From SCRT01 sp036379455 (GTDB taxonomy: Bacteria; Pseudomonadota; Gammaproteobacteria; Nevskiales; Nevskiaceae), in the NCBI GenBank assembly GCA_036379455.1, contig DASVGQ010000018.1:1-26167 (forward strand): a stretch of 26,167 nt of DNA, given 5' to 3'. Positions within the stretch are counted from its first letter, which is position 1. Every line of letters starts with the position of its first letter. Positions 1 to 6,271 of the stretch are shown piece after piece. A program made the position numbers and the translations under genes. The notes under the pieces were generated by a model, which was given only the letters and a program-made list of their open reading frames with translations, did no database searches and was not told the DNA's origin.

Positions 1-1
1 C

Positions 2-151
2 TTCGCGCCGCGCTGCGCCTGGCGCATGCCGATCTGCACGCAGCAGGATCCACAGATGCGGGAAGTCGGGCCACGCCACCGCGTGGCGTGCTTCTACCAC
101 GGCCCGCTCGACGGCCGCGCCGATGCCGAAGCCGACAACGCCTCCGGCTGA
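2..151 (+). CDS. Peptide ABC transporter ATP-binding protein, OppD/DppD type (C-terminal tail only)
   Basis: Only the last 49 codons are inside the window; the ATPase core lies upstream. The visible tail reads like the C-terminal extension (oligo_HPY region) of dipeptide/oligopeptide/nickel importer ATPases. It starts FAPRCAWRMPIC and goes on to RHRVACFYHG, with three cysteines spaced C-x6-C-x17-C. A complete OppF-type ATPase at 2422-3447 ends in the same kind of cysteine-bearing tail, which supports the call and suggests that the two are the ATPase pair of one importer. OppD-family proteins pair with OppF on the cytoplasmic face of the permease and power peptide uptake. The stop is TGA at 149-151. 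The substrate-binding protein and permeases, if present, would lie upstream of the window. The family call is fairly safe; the substrate cannot be read from the tail. Confidence 0.8.
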   Translation, partial: FAPRCAWRMPICTQQDPQMREVGPRHRVACFYHGPLDGRADAEADNASG

Positions 152-317
152 GCGGCGGACTCCGGCGACCCGGAAAGCAAAGCAGACGACAGACGTCCCG
201 CGACCGCGAAGCGTCACGCCGGCGCGGGGCCGACCCCTGCGGGAACCGGACCTCGTGTGGGGTTTGTCCTGCGTCGATCCGCGGTGACGTCCTGCGCGCG
301 GGCGCGGCGTCGAGGGT

Positions 318-346
318 TTGTCGCCGTCGTGGTGCGGGCGGATACT
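318..346 (+). promoter_or_regulatory. Candidate sigma70 promoter for the MFS gene
   Basis: A -35-like TTGTCG (318-323) is followed by a 17-nt spacer and a -10-like GATACT (341-346). Each hexamer matches 4 of 6 consensus bases and the spacing is ideal. It would give a leader of about 155 nt before the ATG at 508. In DNA this GC-rich such matches can occur by chance, so it is only a candidate. Confidence 0.33.
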
Positions 347-406
347 GCAACCCTGCCGAAGGGAATCGCGCGACATGCAGCACCGCCGATGGACCGCCTT
401 GTGCCC

Positions 407-423
407 TCACCGAAGCTCGGTGA
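407..423. promoter_or_regulatory. Perfect inverted repeat (7-bp arms) upstream of the MFS gene
   Basis: TCACCGA (407-413), a 3-nt spacer and TCGGTGA (417-423) form a perfect inverted repeat between the candidate promoter and the MFS start. It could be a regulator-binding site or a small leader hairpin. No T-run follows, so it does not look like an intrinsic terminator. No regulator gene is adjacent in the visible sequence. Confidence 0.3.
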
Positions 424-507
424 CCGCGCGGCACGGAGAGACGGCGTGACCGGCGCCACGCGCGGCACGCGGCCGGCAGATCAGGCTCCAGACAGCGGAC
501 ACGACGG

Positions 508-1734
508 ATGTTCGAACTCTGCAAACAGCTGACGCGCCGCCAGCGCAACGCCTTCATCGCGGCGTTGGCCGGCTGGACCCTCGACGGTTTCGATTTCTTC
601 CTCTTCGTCTTCTGCCTGAAGGCGATCTCGGGCGAATTCCACACCGACGTGGCAACGGTCGCCGAGGGCATCCTGTTGACGCTCGCGTTCCGGCCGCTCG
701 GCGCGCTGTTCTTCGGCTGGCTCGCGGAGAAATACGGGCGGCGGCCGATCCTGATGATCGACGTCGCGGCCTTCGCGCTCGTGGAGCTGGCCACCGCCTT
801 CGCCCCGAGCCTCCTGGCGCTGCTGATCCTGCGCGCGATCTTCGGCTTCGCGATGGGCGGCGAGTGGGGCGTCGGCGCCGCGCTGGCCATGGAAACGGTG
901 CCGGTGAAAGGCCGCGGCTTCTTTTCCGGCGTGCTGCAGGTCGGCTATCCCCTCGGCTACCTGATCGCGGCCCTGGTGTTCGGCTACGCCTTCGTGCACA
1001 TCGGCTGGCGCGGCATGTTCATCGTCGGCGCGCTGTCCGGCCTGCTGGTGTTCTTCATCCGCTACGGCGTCGAGGAATCTCCCGCGTGGGAGGAAGGCAC
1101 CCACAAGAAGCGGGCGACCGTCCGCGAGCTTCTGGGCGCGGCACGCGGGCAGATCCCGCTGCTGGTCTTCCTGTTCGTGCTGATGGCCTTCTTCAACCTG
1201 TTCTCGCACGGCTCGCAGGACCTCTACCCGACCTTTCTGCAGGTGCAGCACCACTTCTCCGCCGAGGCCACGGGCAACATCACCGTGGTCATGAACATCG
1301 GAGGCATTCTCGGCGGCATCCTGTTCGGCTGGCTTTCCGAACACTGGAGCCGCAAGCGCGTCATCGTGCTCGGCTGCGTCATCGCGTTCCTCGCGATCCC
1401 GCTGTGGGCCTACGCGCCTTCCGCCCTGCTGTTCGGAGTGGGCGCGTTCATCATGCAGCTGGGCGTGCAAGGCGCATGGGGTATGGTTCCGGCGCACCTC
1501 AACGAGCTGTCGCCGCCGGCCGTGCGCGCAATCCTGCCGGGCCTCGCCTACCAGTTCGGCAACCTCGTCATGGCAGGGCTAGGCCCGCTGCAGGCCGGCG
1601 CCGCCGAGAGCCACGGCGACAACTACGCGCTGGTGCTGAGCGTCACGCTGGCGATCGCGGCGGTCGGCGTTGCGGTCGTAACGCTGCTCGGACGCGAGGC
1701 GCGCTCGAGCGAACTGCGCGTCACCGTGGAGTAG
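508..1734 (+). CDS. MFS transporter, carboxylate/sialate:H+ symporter-like
   Basis: This 408-residue inner-membrane protein has about twelve hydrophobic segments in two halves. The signature loop between TM2 and TM3 is seen at residues 70-79 (GWLAEKYGRR), and its repeat in the second half at 274-284 (GWLSEHWSRKR). The N-terminus has the GWTLDGFDFF stretch (22-31) typical of MFS proteins that take up organic acids with protons, such as the lactate/pyruvate, sialate and aromatic-acid groups. MGGEWGVG (116-123) in TM4 is also common there. The central loop is around residues 185-215. The start ATG at 508 has only a weak ribosome binding site, but it begins just before the first conserved segment. 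The gene lies between an OppD-type tail and a MaoC-like gene, so a carboxylate substrate that is later activated to a CoA ester would fit, but that is inference. The substrate is unknown. Confidence 0.88.
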   Translation: MFELCKQLTRRQRNAFIAALAGWTLDGFDFFLFVFCLKAISGEFHTDVATVAEGILLTLAFRPLGALFFGWLAEKYGRRPILMIDVAAFALVELATAFAPSLLALLILRAIFGFAMGGEWGVGAALAMETVPVKGRGFFSGVLQVGYPLGYLIAALVFGYAFVHIGWRGMFIVGALSGLLVFFIRYGVEESPAWEEGTHKKRATVRELLGAARGQIPLLVFLFVLMAFFNLFSHGSQDLYPTFLQVQHHFSAEATGNITVVMNIGGILGGILFGWLSEHWSRKRVIVLGCVIAFLAIPLWAYAPSALLFGVGAFIMQLGVQGAWGMVPAHLNELSPPAVRAILPGLAYQFGNLVMAGLGPLQAGAAESHGDNYALVLSVTLAIAAVGVAVVTLLGREARSSELRVTVE

Positions 1735-1760
1735 GCGACCGCACCGTCCGGCGAGAGCCA

Positions 1761-1795
1761 CGCCGCCGGTAGAATGCCCCGGTTCTACGGCGGCG
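1761..1795 (+). terminator. Strong stem-loop after the MFS gene
   Basis: The left arm 1761-1774 and right arm 1783-1795 form a 13-bp stem (7 bp, a single bulged G at 1768, then 6 bp) with an 8-nt loop. It lies 26 nt after the MFS stop, a natural place for a terminator or an RNA 3'-end stabiliser. No T-run follows, so Rho-independent termination is not assured. The arm also contains TAGAAT (1770-1775), which resembles a -10 box, so the element could instead belong to the promoter of the next gene. Confidence 0.4.
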
Positions 1796-1920
1796 CCCGG
1801 CGCGGGCGCACGCGGTCGCCGAGCCGCCCCGAACTGTGCCGCCACCGCCGTTGGCGTCGTCGCGCGTCATCGGCGCCGCGCTTTCCGCGACGCACAATGG
1901 AGCGTTACGGGAATACGACC

Positions 1921-1926
1921 AAGGAG
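1921..1926 (+). promoter_or_regulatory. Ribosome binding site fixing the MaoC-like start
   Basis: AAGGAG lies 5 nt before the ATG at 1932. It favours this start over an in-frame ATG at 1836, which would add 32 residues of non-family sequence. Confidence 0.7.
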
Positions 1927-1931
1927 CAGCG

Positions 1932-2420
1932 ATGCCTCAGACCACGCCAGCGATTCCTCCGGCAGACCGCTGCCTCGAAGGCTACGAGATCGGCAGCATC
2001 CATCTCTTCGGCCCGACGGAAGTCCGCGAGGAAGACATCATCGCCTTCGCCAGACGCTACGACCCGCAGGCCATGCACACCGATCCCGTCGCGGCCGCGA
2101 AGGGTCCGTTCAAGGGGCTGATGGCGAGCGGCTGGCACACGGCCGGGCTCGTCATGCGACTGTACGTGGAGAACTACCTGTCGCCGACGGCCGGACTGCC
2201 TTCCCCGGGCGTCGACGGGCTGCGCTGGACGCGGCCGGTGCGCCCCGGAGACCGCCTGTGGCTGCGCGTGACGGTGATGAACGCACGCCCCTCGCAGTCC
2301 CGGGCCGAGCGCGGCGTACTCACCTCGCTGCTCGAAGGCCTCAACCAGAACGAGGAAGTCGTCATCCGTTTCACGGCGGTGAACCTCGTCTTCCGACGCG
2401 CCTTTCTTCCCTCCGCCTGA
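1932..2420 (+). CDS. MaoC-like dehydratase / (R)-specific enoyl-CoA hydratase family protein
   Basis: This 162-residue protein is the size of a single hot-dog domain. Residues 44-51 read DPQAMHTD, the hydratase-2 type active-site stretch (usually D-x-N-P-x-H-x-D), with D44 and H49 as the likely catalytic pair. ASGWHTA (65-71) is typical of MaoC-like proteins. RPVRPGDRLW (101-110) matches the conserved strand after the active site. Members hydrate trans-2-enoyl-CoA or similar thioesters in the cytoplasm; some bacterial members act in side-chain, propionate or mesaconyl-type pathways. The family's N is Q46 here, a modest deviation. The start is set by AAGGAG at 1921-1926. The stop is 1 nt before the GTG of the OppF-type ATPase, so the two are probably co-translated. 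The exact substrate cannot be inferred. Confidence 0.85.
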   Translation: MPQTTPAIPPADRCLEGYEIGSIHLFGPTEVREEDIIAFARRYDPQAMHTDPVAAAKGPFKGLMASGWHTAGLVMRLYVENYLSPTAGLPSPGVDGLRWTRPVRPGDRLWLRVTVMNARPSQSRAERGVLTSLLEGLNQNEEVVIRFTAVNLVFRRAFLPSA

Positions 2421-2421
2421 G

Positions 2422-3447
2422 GTGGCCCCGCCGCTGCTCGCGGTCCGCGGCCTGCGCGTCGATTTCGACCTCGGCCGCCCGCGTCCCTTCGCGCCCCGCC
2501 GCACGCTGCAGGCGGTGGCCGGCGTCGACTTCGACCTCGTGGACGGCGAGACGCTGGCCGTCGTCGGCGAATCCGGCTGCGGCAAGTCGACGCTGGCGCG
2601 CGCGATTCTCGGACTGGTGCCGGCCAGCGGCGGCAGCGTTTGCTACCGCGGCGCGGAGCTGATGGCGCTGTCGCGGCGCGCGATGCGCAGCTATCGTCGC
2701 GAGCTGCAGATCATCTTCCAGGATCCGGTCGCCAGCCTCGACCCGCGCATGACCGTCGAGCAGATCGTCGCGGAGCCGCTGCGCGCGCTGATGCCGAAGC
2801 TCGACGCACGCCAGCGGCGCAGGCGCGTGGCAGCCATGCTGGAGCGCGTGGGGCTGGGCGCCTCGCAGATGCGGCGTTATCCGCACGAGTTCTCGGGCGG
2901 CCAGGCGCAGCGTATCGGCATCGCCCGCGCGCTGGTGGTCGAGCCGCGCGTCGTGGTCTGCGACGAGCCGACCTCGGCGCTCGACGTCTCGATCAAGGCG
3001 CAGGTCATCAACCTGCTGGAAGAGCTGCAGGCGCAGATGCAGCTGTCGCTGTTGTTCATCACCCACGACCTTGCCGCGGTGCGCCACATCGCCGATCGCG
3101 TGCTGGTGCTCTATCTCGGCCGCGTCATGGAGCTCGCGCCGGTAGAGGCCCTGTTCGCGAACCCGCGCCACCCCTACACGCGCGCGTTGCTGGCGGCGAT
3201 CCCGCACGTCGACCCGCGTCGCGCAACAAACGACCCTCCCCGCGCGCCTGCCGGCGAGCCGCCGTCGCCCATCGACGTCCCGACCGGTTGTGTATTCCGC
3301 ACGCGCTGCCCGTGGGCGGTGGAGCGCTGCGCGCGCGAAGTGCCGAAGCTGCGCCGCGTGGGCGAAGGTCTCGTCGCCTGCCATCGGGCGGAAGAGCTGC
3401 CGCCTTTCGCCGCAGGCAACGGCGTGGCCGACGCGGACAGGCGCTGA
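2422..3447 (+). CDS. Peptide ABC transporter ATP-binding protein, OppF/DppF type
   Basis: This 341-residue ATPase is complete. Walker A is GESGCGKST (49-57), the Q-loop is Q100 in IIFQDP, the signature is FSGGQ (157-161), Walker B ends in D181-E182, and the H-loop histidine is H215. The signature continues as SGGQAQR instead of the more common SGGQRQR. The C-terminal oligo_HPY region (about 235-325) carries C290, C296, C303 and C320. This four-cysteine set is conserved in Dpp/Opp ATPases and has been linked to an iron-sulfur cluster in structures of such importers. It should act at the inner-membrane face with the OppD-type partner whose tail is at 2-151. The start is GTG at 2422, 1 nt after the MaoC-like stop. 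Peptide uptake is the likeliest role, but nickel or other oligopeptide-family substrates cannot be excluded. Confidence 0.9.
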   Translation: MAPPLLAVRGLRVDFDLGRPRPFAPRRTLQAVAGVDFDLVDGETLAVVGESGCGKSTLARAILGLVPASGGSVCYRGAELMALSRRAMRSYRRELQIIFQDPVASLDPRMTVEQIVAEPLRALMPKLDARQRRRRVAAMLERVGLGASQMRRYPHEFSGGQAQRIGIARALVVEPRVVVCDEPTSALDVSIKAQVINLLEELQAQMQLSLLFITHDLAAVRHIADRVLVLYLGRVMELAPVEALFANPRHPYTRALLAAIPHVDPRRATNDPPRAPAGEPPSPIDVPTGCVFRTRCPWAVERCAREVPKLRRVGEGLVACHRAEELPPFAAGNGVADADRR

Positions 3448-3548
3448 GCGCCGGCGTACCGCTCGACACTCGATCATCGTCGTCGGCCACACATCGGCCG
3501 GCGCGGCCTCACGCACAGCGCAGCCACATGGCGCGGCATAATCCGCGG

Positions 3549-4133
3549 ATGCCCCGCGCGCTCCTCATCGTCGACGTGCAGAACGACTTCACGGAAGGCG
3601 GCGCGCTCGCGGTTGCCGGCGGCGCAGCGGTGGCCGCGGGCATCAGCGCGCTGCTGCACCGCGCGCGGGGGCGCTGGGCAGCGGTGATCGCCAGCCGCGA
3701 CTGGCACGACCCGGATTCGGACAACGGCGGACACTTCGCCGCGTCGGGTGCGCCTGACTACGCGACGAACTGGCCGGTGCACTGCGTGGCCGGCACGCGC
3801 GGCGCCGCGTACCACCCGCGGCTCGACGTCGGCGCGATCGACGTCCATGTCTGCAAGGGCCAGGGCGCGCCCGCCTATTCTGCATTCGAAGGGCGAGCCG
3901 AAGACGGCCTGTCGCTCTCGGACTTGCTCACCGCGCGCGGCATCACCGACCTCGACGTGGTCGGCATCGCGACCGACTACTGCGTGCGAGCCTCGGCCCT
4001 GGACGCGCTGCGTCACGGCCTGCGCGTGCGCCTCTACACGGACCTCGTCGTCGGCGTCGCCGCGGCGAGCAGCCGCAAGGCGTTGGAGGAACTCTCCGCG
4101 CGAGGCGCGGAGCTGACGACTGCGGCGGCCTGA
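3549..4133 (+). CDS. pncA: Nicotinamidase (PncA type, isochorismatase fold)
   Basis: This 194-residue cytoplasmic enzyme should hydrolyse nicotinamide to nicotinate and ammonia in the NAD salvage (Preiss-Handler) route. The catalytic triad is visible: D9 in VDVQNDF, K103 in VCKGQ and C145 in ATDYCV. The metal ligands are D51, H53 and H62 in the DWHDPDSDNGGHF segment. The IATDYC turn carries the cis-peptide region of the family. Length and motif order match PncA better than plain isochorismatases, which lack the D-x-H...H metal set. The ATG at 3549 is the first start before the conserved VDVQNDF strand; a CATAAT -10-like box at 3537-3542 would give a very short leader, but no -35 is visible. 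The neighbours do not point to a shared NAD pathway, so it is probably a single transcription unit. Confidence 0.93.
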   Translation: MPRALLIVDVQNDFTEGGALAVAGGAAVAAGISALLHRARGRWAAVIASRDWHDPDSDNGGHFAASGAPDYATNWPVHCVAGTRGAAYHPRLDVGAIDVHVCKGQGAPAYSAFEGRAEDGLSLSDLLTARGITDLDVVGIATDYCVRASALDALRHGLRVRLYTDLVVGVAAASSRKALEELSARGAELTTAAA

Positions 4134-4247
4134 GCCCGGTACCCGGCGGGCCGAGCCCCGAACGTGGTGGCGCCGGCGACTGCCCTCTCGGGCCCGTCGT
4201 CCGGCGCAGAGTAGACTGCCGCGCACCACCGCCTCGCCCTCATCACC

Positions 4248-5366
4248 ATGCACATCGAAACGCTCGCCGTACACGCCGGCCACGCCCCCGAAGCCAGCGG
4301 CGCGGTGGCGCCGAGCATGGTCCCGTCGACGACCTTCGCGCGCGAGCCGGACGGCAGCCAGCCCGCCGGCTACAAGTACGGCCGCATGGACAACCCGAAC
4401 CGCCGCGCGCTGGAAGCCTGCCTGGCGCAGCTCGAGGGCGGAGCAGAAGCGATCGCGTTCTCCGCCGGCGTCGCCGCCTGCGCGGCGGTGCTGTCCGCAC
4501 TGCGCCCGGGAGATCATCTGCTCGCGCCGCTCGACGTCTACGTCGGCAACCGCCTGCTGATGAACGAGGAATTCAAGGCCTGGGGGCTCGCCGTCGACTT
4601 CGTCGATTTCACCGACCTCGACGCCGTGCGGCGGGCGCTGCGGCCGCAGACGAAGCTGCTGTGGGCGGAGACGCCGTCCAACCCGCTCATGCAGATCGAG
4701 GACATCGCGGCGCTCGCCGACATCGCCCACCGCGGCGGCGCACGGTTGGCCGTCGACAACACCTTCGCGACGCCGGTCCTGCAGCATCCGCTGGCGCTCG
4801 GCGCCGACTATGCCGTGCACTCCTCGAGCAAATACTTCGGCGGCCACAGCGACGTCATCGGCGGTGCCGTCATTGCCGCGCGTGATGACGCGTACACGCA
4901 GCGCGTCCGCCTGCACCAGTCCACCGCCGGCAGCATTCCCGCGCCCTTCGACTGCTGGATGCTGCTGCGCTCGATCTCGACGCTGCCACTGCGCGTGCGC
5001 GCGCAGACAGCTTCGGCGGATGCCATCGCGCGCTTCCTCGACGCGCATCCGGGAGTCAGCAAAGTCCACTATCCGGGCCTGTCCACGCACCCCGGCCACG
5101 CGCTCGCTGCGCGGCAGATGCCGGGCGGCTATGGCGCGATGCTGTCGTTCCACGTCGCCGCCGGGCGCGAGGCGGCGCTGCAACTGGTGTCGCGCGTGCG
5201 GCTCTTCACGCGGGCGACGAGCCTTGGCGGCGTCGAGAGCCTGATCGAACACCGCGCCTCGAGCGAAGGCCCGGATTCCCCCACGCCGCAGGACCTGATC
5301 CGCGCGTCCATCGGCCTCGAGCACGTCGACGACCTGATCGACGACTTGCGCCAGGCCCTGGCCTGA
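4248..5366 (+). CDS. PLP-dependent trans-sulfuration family enzyme (cystathionine gamma-synthase/lyase-like)
   Basis: This 372-residue, fold-type I PLP enzyme belongs to the Cys/Met metabolism family. K195 in SSSKYFGGHSDV is the Schiff-base lysine. D170 in VDNTF contacts the pyridine nitrogen. ETPSNP (141-146) and YGRMDNPN (44-51) are the usual cofactor and neighbouring-subunit motifs. SAGVAA (72-77) lies where the family has its SG(M)AA phosphate-binding turn. The loop normally written D-x-Y-G-G-T reads DVYVGN (96-101), so Y98 is kept but the second position is changed. Cystathionine gamma-synthase, cystathionine gamma-lyase, methionine gamma-lyase and O-acetylhomoserine sulfhydrylase share these motifs, so I leave the reaction open. 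The length is slightly below the usual 380-400. It lies alone between pncA and a convergent hydrolase gene only 25 nt away. Confidence 0.88.
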   Translation: MHIETLAVHAGHAPEASGAVAPSMVPSTTFAREPDGSQPAGYKYGRMDNPNRRALEACLAQLEGGAEAIAFSAGVAACAAVLSALRPGDHLLAPLDVYVGNRLLMNEEFKAWGLAVDFVDFTDLDAVRRALRPQTKLLWAETPSNPLMQIEDIAALADIAHRGGARLAVDNTFATPVLQHPLALGADYAVHSSSKYFGGHSDVIGGAVIAARDDAYTQRVRLHQSTAGSIPAPFDCWMLLRSISTLPLRVRAQTASADAIARFLDAHPGVSKVHYPGLSTHPGHALAARQMPGGYGAMLSFHVAAGREAALQLVSRVRLFTRATSLGGVESLIEHRASSEGPDSPTPQDLIRASIGLEHVDDLIDDLRQALA

Positions 5367-5391
5367 GGGACGACGGCAAGTCCACGCGCGC

Positions 5392-6204
5392 TTACGGCGC
5401 GCGCCGCGTGCCCGCACGCTGGTCCGACGCGTCAAGGAACTCCATCACCAGCCGGTTCACCAGCGCGGCGCGCGTCACCGGCGCGGCGTGGCCGGTTCGC
5501 GGGAGAACGCGTAGCCGGGCGCACCCCAGCGCCCGCGCCATCGCGCGCGCATGGCCGGTATCGATGTCGTCGCGATCCCCGACCAACGCCAGGGTCGGCG
5601 CCACGATGCGTCCGAGGTCTGCGGGCGTGAGCTGCGGGCGCGTGCGCCACAGGCGGTGGACGCGCAATACCAGCAGACGGCTTCCCGAACCGACGAGCCG
5701 TCGGCGCACCCGCCGGATCCACGGATCGCGGTCGATCCGCTGTCGGGCTTCCGGCGTCAGCCCCGCCGGTGAGGAATTCGCGCTGATCACCACCAGCCGA
5801 CGAACGCAGGCCGCGTGGTCCCTCGCCAGCAGCAGCGCGGCGTTGCCACCGTCGCTCCAGCCGACCACGTCGCAGCGCGGCAGGGCGCAGGCGTGGATGA
5901 CCTCCGCGACGTCGTCCGCCAGCGTGCGGTAGCTGTACTCGCCGCGTCCCAGCGTCGAAGCGCCGTGTCCGCGGCTGTCGATCACGACGACGCGTCGCCC
6001 GCTGCGCACGAAGGCGGGGATCTGCGAAAACCAGTCCCAGCGGCTTCCCAAGCCGCCGTGCAGCAGTACCAGCGGCGCGCCCGTGCCGTAGCTGGCGTAG
6101 CTGATGCGGGCGCCGCCGCGCTCGACCGCGGCGCGTGCCAGCGGCCCGTCGTAGCGCAGGCGCCACATGAGGAAAGCCAGGAGATTGCGCAGGATCGCCG
6201 CCAT
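5392..6204 (-). CDS. Alpha/beta hydrolase next to mprF
   Basis: This is a 270-residue alpha/beta-hydrolase fold protein. The oxyanion segment HGGLG starts at H49. The nucleophile elbow is GWSDGG (115-120) with S117. The acid is D210 or D212/D213 in VGDRDDID, and the histidine is H239 in RTGHAAP. Residues 4-16 are hydrophobic (ILRNLLAFLMWRL), which could be a short membrane anchor or uncleaved signal, although the next residues are basic. The gene follows mprF on the same strand with a 67-nt gap, so they are probably co-transcribed. Elsewhere mprF homologues can be paired with a hydrolase that removes the amino acid from phosphatidylglycerol (AcvB-type with LpiA; PA0919 with PA0920). This protein is not an obvious VirJ-domain member, so a similar job is only a hypothesis. 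It could equally be an unrelated esterase or lipase. Confidence 0.82.
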   Translation of the reverse strand: MAAILRNLLAFLMWRLRYDGPLARAAVERGGARISYASYGTGAPLVLLHGGLGSRWDWFSQIPAFVRSGRRVVVIDSRGHGASTLGRGEYSYRTLADDVAEVIHACALPRCDVVGWSDGGNAALLLARDHAACVRRLVVISANSSPAGLTPEARQRIDRDPWIRRVRRRLVGSGSRLLVLRVHRLWRTRPQLTPADLGRIVAPTLALVGDRDDIDTGHARAMARALGCARLRVLPRTGHAAPVTRAALVNRLVMEFLDASDQRAGTRRAP

Positions 6205-6271
6205 CGACCGCTAGTGCCCGCGACCGCAGAAGGTACGAGGCCCGGGACGGCGGGGCGAGCGTCTGCGACCG

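Larger units (their letters stand above)
152..507. other. 356-nt intergenic region before the MFS gene
   Basis: The short open frames here give arginine- and alanine-rich, low-complexity peptides with no recognisable motif, so I call no gene. What can be seen is a sigma70-like promoter candidate at 318-346 and a perfect 7-bp inverted repeat at 407-423. I see no GC stem followed by a T-run after the OppD-type stop. Confidence 0.5.

Noticed and set aside
152..507. Small protein genes in the gap before the MFS gene
   Set aside because: The candidate frames have no ribosome site, no motif and no consistent G/C-ending codon bias.
481..1497. Long minus-strand open frame of 338 codons opposite the MFS gene
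   Set aside because: Its product is rich in H, E, R, Q and D without motifs, as expected for the complement of a GC-rich membrane-protein gene.
3537..3542. CATAAT as a firm promoter for pncA
   Set aside because: No -35 element is found at 15-18 nt upstream and it would leave only a 6-nt gap before the ATG, so I do not list it as a feature.
2640..4133. 497-codon plus-strand frame that seems to fuse the ABC ATPase and nicotinamidase
   Set aside because: The first part is an off-frame reading of the ATPase gene; only the part from 3549 is a real protein, so it is not a fusion.
3474..5435. Minus-strand open frame of 653 codons opposite pncA and the PLP enzyme gene
   Set aside because: It is antisense to two genes with complete active sites and gives a low-complexity R/A/V/G-rich product.
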